This document shows, piece by piece, positions 60,572-64,000 of a DNA stretch of 64,000 nt. Under the pieces are notes generated by a model. It was not told where the DNA came from. It made no database searches and saw only the letters and a list, made by a program, of their open reading frames with translations. How positions within the stretch are numbered: position 1 is the stretch's first letter; each line of letters opens with the position of its first letter. This DNA comes from Falsihalocynthiibacter halioticoli (GTDB lineage Bacteria; Pseudomonadota; Alphaproteobacteria; Rhodobacterales; Rhodobacteraceae), in NCBI RefSeq assembly GCF_025802015.1, contig NZ_JAOYFC010000001.1:1116001-1180000 (forward strand), written 5' to 3'. Position numbers and translations under genes: made by a program.

Positions 60572-61345
60572 ATGGAAACTGTTTTGAACGTTGAATTACC
60601 GCCGGATCAGATCGCTGCGGCCTGTCGTCGATTGCCGGGAATGGCGCCGCTGGATATGGCGGATTGGCTCGATGTGAACGACGCATATGTGGGGCAAATG
60701 CAGTTGCGAGAGGCGCTTTTGGCATCGCGCCGCAGCGAGGTTGTGGCGCAGGAAGCCTGTGCGCAAGGGGCTGCTGAGGAGTTGTTGGCGCTTGTGTTGG
60801 AGCGGCTTCGTTTACGTGATGATTTTGAGGTTGCGGCAACACAGGTGCGTTGCCCCGACGGGCGCTTGGTAGAGATTGATCACAGCGCGCCGCTTGTCAC
60901 TTTGGGCCATCTTGTTCAGGAGGATTTTTGCATTCTGCAGGAGCAGGGCGGGGCTTACCTCCTTACCGGCGCGGTGCTGTGCTTTCCTGCGAGTTGGACT
61001 TTGGCGGAAAAGCTGGGCCGCCCGCTTTTGGGGATACATGACCCAGTAGACAGCTATACGCCCGACCTCGCCAAACGGGTGCAGCGCCTGTTTGATGCAA
61101 TCCGGCCTGAGCGCGGGATGTGGCGGGCCAATGCGCTGTTTTACGATACGCCGGAGTTGTTTCATCCACGCGCCGAGTCTGACCCGCGCGTGCCGCTGTC
61201 AAAAGAGCCGCCGTTTCTTCGGAGCGAGCGACAATCCTTGCTGCGATTGCCTGACAGTGGTGCGGTGGTTTTCTCGATCCATACCTACATGATTAACCGC
61301 AAGAGTCTGCGGCCCGATGATGCGCGTGCGCTGGCCGAGAGATAG
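60572..61345 (+). CDS. DUF3445 haem-dependent oxidative N-demethylase-like protein
   Basis: A 257-residue protein of the DUF3445 family, the alpha subunit of haem-dependent oxidative demethylases for methylamines. Features: CFPASWTLAEKLGRPLLGIHDPVDSY-like segment near residue 135, RVQRLFDAIRPERGMWRANA, and the C-terminal LRLPDSGAVVFSIHTY. The beta and electron-transfer subunits are not adjacent here. The sarcosine oxidase operon elsewhere in the window handles another N-methyl compound, a possible but loose metabolic link. Confidence 0.8.
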   Translation: METVLNVELPPDQIAAACRRLPGMAPLDMADWLDVNDAYVGQMQLREALLASRRSEVVAQEACAQGAAEELLALVLERLRLRDDFEVAATQVRCPDGRLVEIDHSAPLVTLGHLVQEDFCILQEQGGAYLLTGAVLCFPASWTLAEKLGRPLLGIHDPVDSYTPDLAKRVQRLFDAIRPERGMWRANALFYDTPELFHPRAESDPRVPLSKEPPFLRSERQSLLRLPDSGAVVFSIHTYMINRKSLRPDDARALAER

Positions 61346-61381
61346 CAGCCTAGATAGGACCGTAAGCAGAGCCGTATGCAA

Positions 61382-61409
61382 AAAGGGCGCCCCAATGGAG
61401 CGCCCTTTC
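61382..61409 (-). terminator. Rho-independent terminator after glnA
   Basis: Nine-bp perfect arms AAAGGGCGC/GCGCCCTTT with a 9-nt loop are followed on the minus strand by TTTTT-GC. It lies about 20 nt past the glnA stop. Confidence 0.85.
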
Positions 61410-61426
61410 CGTTTATTTCCAGCAGC

Positions 61427-62833
61427 TTATACGCTGTAGTACAGGTCGTACTCAACTGGGTGTGGTGTGTGCTCGTATGCATACACTTCTTCCCACTTAA
61501 GCTCGGAGTAACCTTCGATCTGGTCTTTTGTGAACACGTCACCTGCGAGCAGGAAGTCGTGATCTTCTTCCAGAGCTTCCAGAGCTTCACGCAGGGATGC
61601 GCAAACTGTTGGAATGCCTGCCAGCTCTTCGGCTGGGAGATCGTAAAGGTCTTTGTCAGACGCCGCACCTGGGTCGATCTTGTTCTTGATGCCGTCAAGG
61701 CCAGCCATAAGCAGTGCAGCAAAGCAGAGGTATGGGTTGGCAGCCGGATCAGGGAAACGAGCTTCAACGCGTTTGGCTTTGGGCGATTCCGCGAATGGGA
61801 TACGCACACAACCGGAGCGGTTCGATGCAGAGTAAGCGCGCAGAACAGGAGCTTCAAAACCTGGGATCAAACGCTTGTAGGAGTTTGTCGATGGGTTTGT
61901 GAAGGCGTTCAGAGCTTTAGCGTGCTTCAGGATGCCGCCGATGAAGTACAGAGCTTCCTGAGACAGGTCAGCGTATTTGTCACCAGCGAAGAGTGGCTTG
62001 CCGTCTTTCCAGATCGACATGTTCACGTGCATACCTGTGCCGTTGTCGCCAGCGATTGGCTTTGGCATGAAGGTTGCCGATTTGCCGTAGGCGTGGGCAA
62101 CGTTGTGCACAACGTATTTGTACTTCTGAAGGTGATCCGCTTGCTCTGTGAGCGAGCCGAAGATCAGGCCAAGCTCGTGCTGACAGGACGCAACCTCGTG
62201 GTGGTGCTTGTCAACTTTCATGCCCATGCGCTTCATAGTGGAGAGCATTTCGGAGCGGATGTCCTGAGCGTCGTCGATTGGGTTAACAGGGAAGTAACCG
62301 CCCTTAACGCCAGGACGATGGCCCATGTTGCCCATTTCATACTCGGTGTCTGTGTTCCAAGCTGCGTCTTGTGCGTCAACTTCGAAGGACACTTTGTTCA
62401 TGGTGTTGGAGAAACGTACGTTGTCAAAGAGGAAGAATTCTGCCTCTGGGCCAAAGTAGGAAACGTCACCGATACCGGAGGACTTGAGGTAAGCTTCGGC
62501 TTTCTCGGCTGTACCACGTGGGTCACGAGAGTAAGCTTCGCCTGTGTCCGGCTCAACGATGGAGCAGTGGATGCAGAGCGTTTTCTCGGCATAGAACGGA
62601 TCCATATATACGGAGTTTGTGTCCGGGATCAGTTTCATGTCGGATTCGTTGATGGATTTCCAACCAGCGATGGAGGACCCGTCAAACATGAAGCCTTCTT
62701 CGAGGAAGTCTTCGTCAACTTCGTCTGCAATAACAGTCACGTGCTGTAGTTTGCCGCGTGGGTCTGTGAAGCGAATGTCCACATAGTCCACGTCTTCGTC
62801 CTTGATCAGTTTGAGAACGTCAGCTTTGCTCAT
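61427..62833 (-). CDS. glnA: Type I glutamine synthetase
   Basis: A 468-residue dodecameric glutamine synthetase. The N-terminal beta-grasp domain (DVDYVDIRFTDPRGKLQHV) is followed by the catalytic domain with MFDGSSIAGW, ATP-site and glutamate-site signatures (NGTGMHVNMSIW). Tyr397 in DLYDLPAEE is the adenylylation site at the same number as in E. coli, so the enzyme is probably controlled by GlnE. It is downstream of glnB (57 nt) in one operon. Confidence 0.97.
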   Translation of the reverse strand: MSKADVLKLIKDEDVDYVDIRFTDPRGKLQHVTVIADEVDEDFLEEGFMFDGSSIAGWKSINESDMKLIPDTNSVYMDPFYAEKTLCIHCSIVEPDTGEAYSRDPRGTAEKAEAYLKSSGIGDVSYFGPEAEFFLFDNVRFSNTMNKVSFEVDAQDAAWNTDTEYEMGNMGHRPGVKGGYFPVNPIDDAQDIRSEMLSTMKRMGMKVDKHHHEVASCQHELGLIFGSLTEQADHLQKYKYVVHNVAHAYGKSATFMPKPIAGDNGTGMHVNMSIWKDGKPLFAGDKYADLSQEALYFIGGILKHAKALNAFTNPSTNSYKRLIPGFEAPVLRAYSASNRSGCVRIPFAESPKAKRVEARFPDPAANPYLCFAALLMAGLDGIKNKIDPGAASDKDLYDLPAEELAGIPTVCASLREALEALEEDHDFLLAGDVFTKDQIEGYSELKWEEVYAYEHTPHPVEYDLYYSV

Positions 62834-62890
62834 CTTGATCTCTTCCCTTTTATTTAGTGTTAGACTGGTGCCGATGACCGGCGGTGTTGC

Positions 62891-63229
62891 TTAAAGTGCG
62901 TCTTCGCCGCTTTCGCCGGTCCGGATACGGATGGCTTGCTCAACGGTAGAGACGAAAATCTTGCCGTCGCCGATCTTGTCGGTTTTGGCGGCGTTCACGA
63001 TGGCTTCGATGGCGTCATCAACCTGATCATCAGGCAGAACAACTTCGATTTTCACCTTAGGAAGGAAGTCCACCACGTATTCGGCACCACGATAGAGTTC
63101 GGTGTGACCCTTCTGGCGGCCAAATCCTTTGACCTCAACAACTGAGAGGCCTTGTACGCCGATTTCCTGAAGTGCCTCTTTGACTTCGTCCAGCTTGAAC
63201 GGCTTGGTGATGGCTTCGATCTTTTTCAT
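62891..63229 (-). CDS. glnB: Nitrogen regulatory protein P-II
   Basis: A 112-residue trimeric signal protein that senses ATP/ADP and 2-oxoglutarate and steers GlnE, NtrB and others. Start at ATG 63229 with AAGGAG; a longer frame upstream is not coding. The T-loop carries the uridylylation site Tyr51 in TELYRGAEYVVDF. C-terminal KIGDGKIFV and EQAIRIRTGE are P-II signatures. First gene of glnBA. Confidence 0.97.
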   Translation of the reverse strand: MKKIEAITKPFKLDEVKEALQEIGVQGLSVVEVKGFGRQKGHTELYRGAEYVVDFLPKVKIEVVLPDDQVDDAIEAIVNAAKTDKIGDGKIFVSTVEQAIRIRTGESGEDAL

Positions 63230-63586
63230 TGGCGACTCCTTGAAATCGGTCAGTGGATTCTTCGCTTCGATTGGTTCAGAACACTTCCCTATCTGAGGGA
63301 CAATCGGGTATGCTGACGCAGCGCGGGTCAGCTTGTGGAATCCCGCTACTTTGGTGCGTTTTTGTGCGGGTTGCACAATAAATAGACAGAATGAAAACAT
63401 TTCACCACCCGCAACTGCTCATTTTTTTCGCGTTCGATCTTTCTCTATGCGCTAACTCTGCCTGAAGCCTCTGTGTGTGCTCCGGTAAATAGCGCATTAA
63501 GTATTGCGTTGCCTGCGACGATCTCGGGCTTGCTTAGGGCCATGGCGCTGCCTAGCCTCTGGAGGAGTGACGCGGAGGTAAGAAAC
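63230..63586. promoter_or_regulatory. glnB-nnrD divergent control region with inverted repeat
   Basis: The 357-nt region contains TTGTGC-GGGTT-GCACAA (63362-63378), a perfect 6-bp inverted repeat about 135 nt upstream of glnB. Its GTGC/GCAC half-sites resemble NtrC sites (TGCACC-N5-GGTGCA), so nitrogen control of glnBA is plausible. No sigma-54 promoter was recognised. Confidence 0.5.
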
Positions 63587-64000
63587 ATGAGCCGAACCAC
63601 CATCTACATGACCGCCGCCGAGATGCGTGCCCTCGAAATTCGCGCCATGGAGAGCGGGGCTGTCACCGGTGCGGACCTAATGGAGCGGGCAGGGCGCGGC
63701 GTTGTGGATGCGACTTTTGCGCGTTGGCCTGCATTGGCAAAGACGCGGCATCGCGCGGTGGTTTTATGCGGGCCGGGGAATAACGGCGGAGATGGCTATG
63801 TCATTGCGCGCCTTTTGCATCATGCTGGATGGGGCGTGCGTGTTCTTAGTCTTGGAGACACAAAATCTCTCCCTGCTGACGCGAAGTTGAATGCACAGCG
63901 ATGGTCGGCGCTGGATCAGGACAGTGCGGCTACTGCGCCTTTGAATGCCGAAACGCTGGCTGATGCTTTGGGCGAAGGCTGTGACCTCGTGGTCGATGCG
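63587..64000 (+). CDS. NAD(P)H-hydrate epimerase/dehydratase, 3' end cut by window
   Basis: The first 138 residues of an YjeF N-terminal (epimerase) domain. MTAAEMRALEIRAMESG and GADLMERAGRG are the family start, and LCGPGNNGGDGYVIARLL is the nucleotide-binding loop. The enzyme repairs hydrated NAD(P)H. Whether the fused C-terminal kinase-like dehydratase domain follows cannot be seen. GGAGG precedes ATG 63587 by 8 nt. Confidence 0.92.
   Translation, partial: MSRTTIYMTAAEMRALEIRAMESGAVTGADLMERAGRGVVDATFARWPALAKTRHRAVVLCGPGNNGGDGYVIARLLHHAGWGVRVLSLGDTKSLPADAKLNAQRWSALDQDSAATAPLNAETLADALGEGCDLVVDA

Noticed and set aside
61376..62749. 457-codon plus frame opposite glnA
   Set aside because: It is a mirror frame of glnA, which has full conservation including Tyr397.
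1..64000. CRISPR arrays, insertion sequences, prophage, rRNA or tRNA genes
   Set aside because: No regular repeat-spacer pattern, transposase, integrase, phage structural gene, rRNA stretch or tRNA cloverleaf was noticed by eye. A covariance-model scan would be the decisive test for RNAs.

Overview
The window looks like a chromosome segment of a marine alphaproteobacterium of the Rhodobacteraceae (Roseobacter group). The basis is gene content and order: heterotetrameric sarcosine oxidase genes in the order soxB-D-A-G, ccmA-B-C-D-G downstream of yajC-secD-secF and a Mth938-type gene, ccmI-ruvX-DUF1289, glnB-glnA, TRAP transporters, and a heparinase-II/III-fold lyase with an AlgQ-type ABC importer. 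Most genes are ordinary housekeeping genes. I saw no phage, insertion sequence, CRISPR array, rRNA or tRNA gene. This is inference from sequence reading, not a database search.

Region 1 (1-15.1 kb) is an oligouronide/hexuronate catabolic island. A leftward operon encodes an ABC importer (ATPase, two permeases, AlgQ-like binding protein with a recognisable Ca-binding loop) and a cytoplasmic PL15-type exolyase that runs off the left edge. Facing it are a GntR/FCD repressor gene and a MATE exporter gene. A second leftward operon carries a Gfo/Idh/MocA oxidoreductase and a D-mannonate dehydratase (ManD), and a rightward operon encodes a DctPQM TRAP transporter. A shared operator-like word with a GTATAC core lies upstream of all three transport or catabolic operons, and in two cases it sits exactly in the promoter. 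I predict one GntR regulon in which ABC-imported oligomers and TRAP-imported acids converge on 2-keto-3-deoxygluconate. The reductases, KDG kinase and aldolase would be encoded elsewhere.

Region 2 (15.2-31.8 kb): dusA, a TSUP exporter, ccmI-ruvX-DUF1289 on the minus strand, the soxBDAG operon for sarcosine oxidation, a secreted protein of unknown function, sodB, rarD overlapping tail-to-tail with a LOG-family gene, an acidic membrane-anchored LysM protein, an Atm1-type ABC exporter and a DHFR-like reductase. Region 3 (31.8-43.4 kb): an RND efflux operon with a palindromic operator upstream, the yfgM-bamB-der operon for outer-membrane and ribosome biogenesis, a small outer-membrane beta-barrel protein, and serS.

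Region 4 (43.6-50.5 kb) is one ten-gene co-directional run: yajC-secD-secF, a TSUP exporter, a Mth938-like gene, then ccmA-B-C-D-G. It joins protein translocation to cytochrome c maturation. Region 5 (50.5-64 kb): a low-GC gene-poor gap, acnA, a DUF1223 protein, an LpxL-like acyltransferase, an orphan fliG with a proline-rich extension, purB, a DUF6314 protein, a hydrolase-OsmC fusion, a DUF3445 haem demethylase-like protein, the glnB-glnA nitrogen operon and the start of the NAD(P)H-hydrate repair gene, which runs off the right edge.
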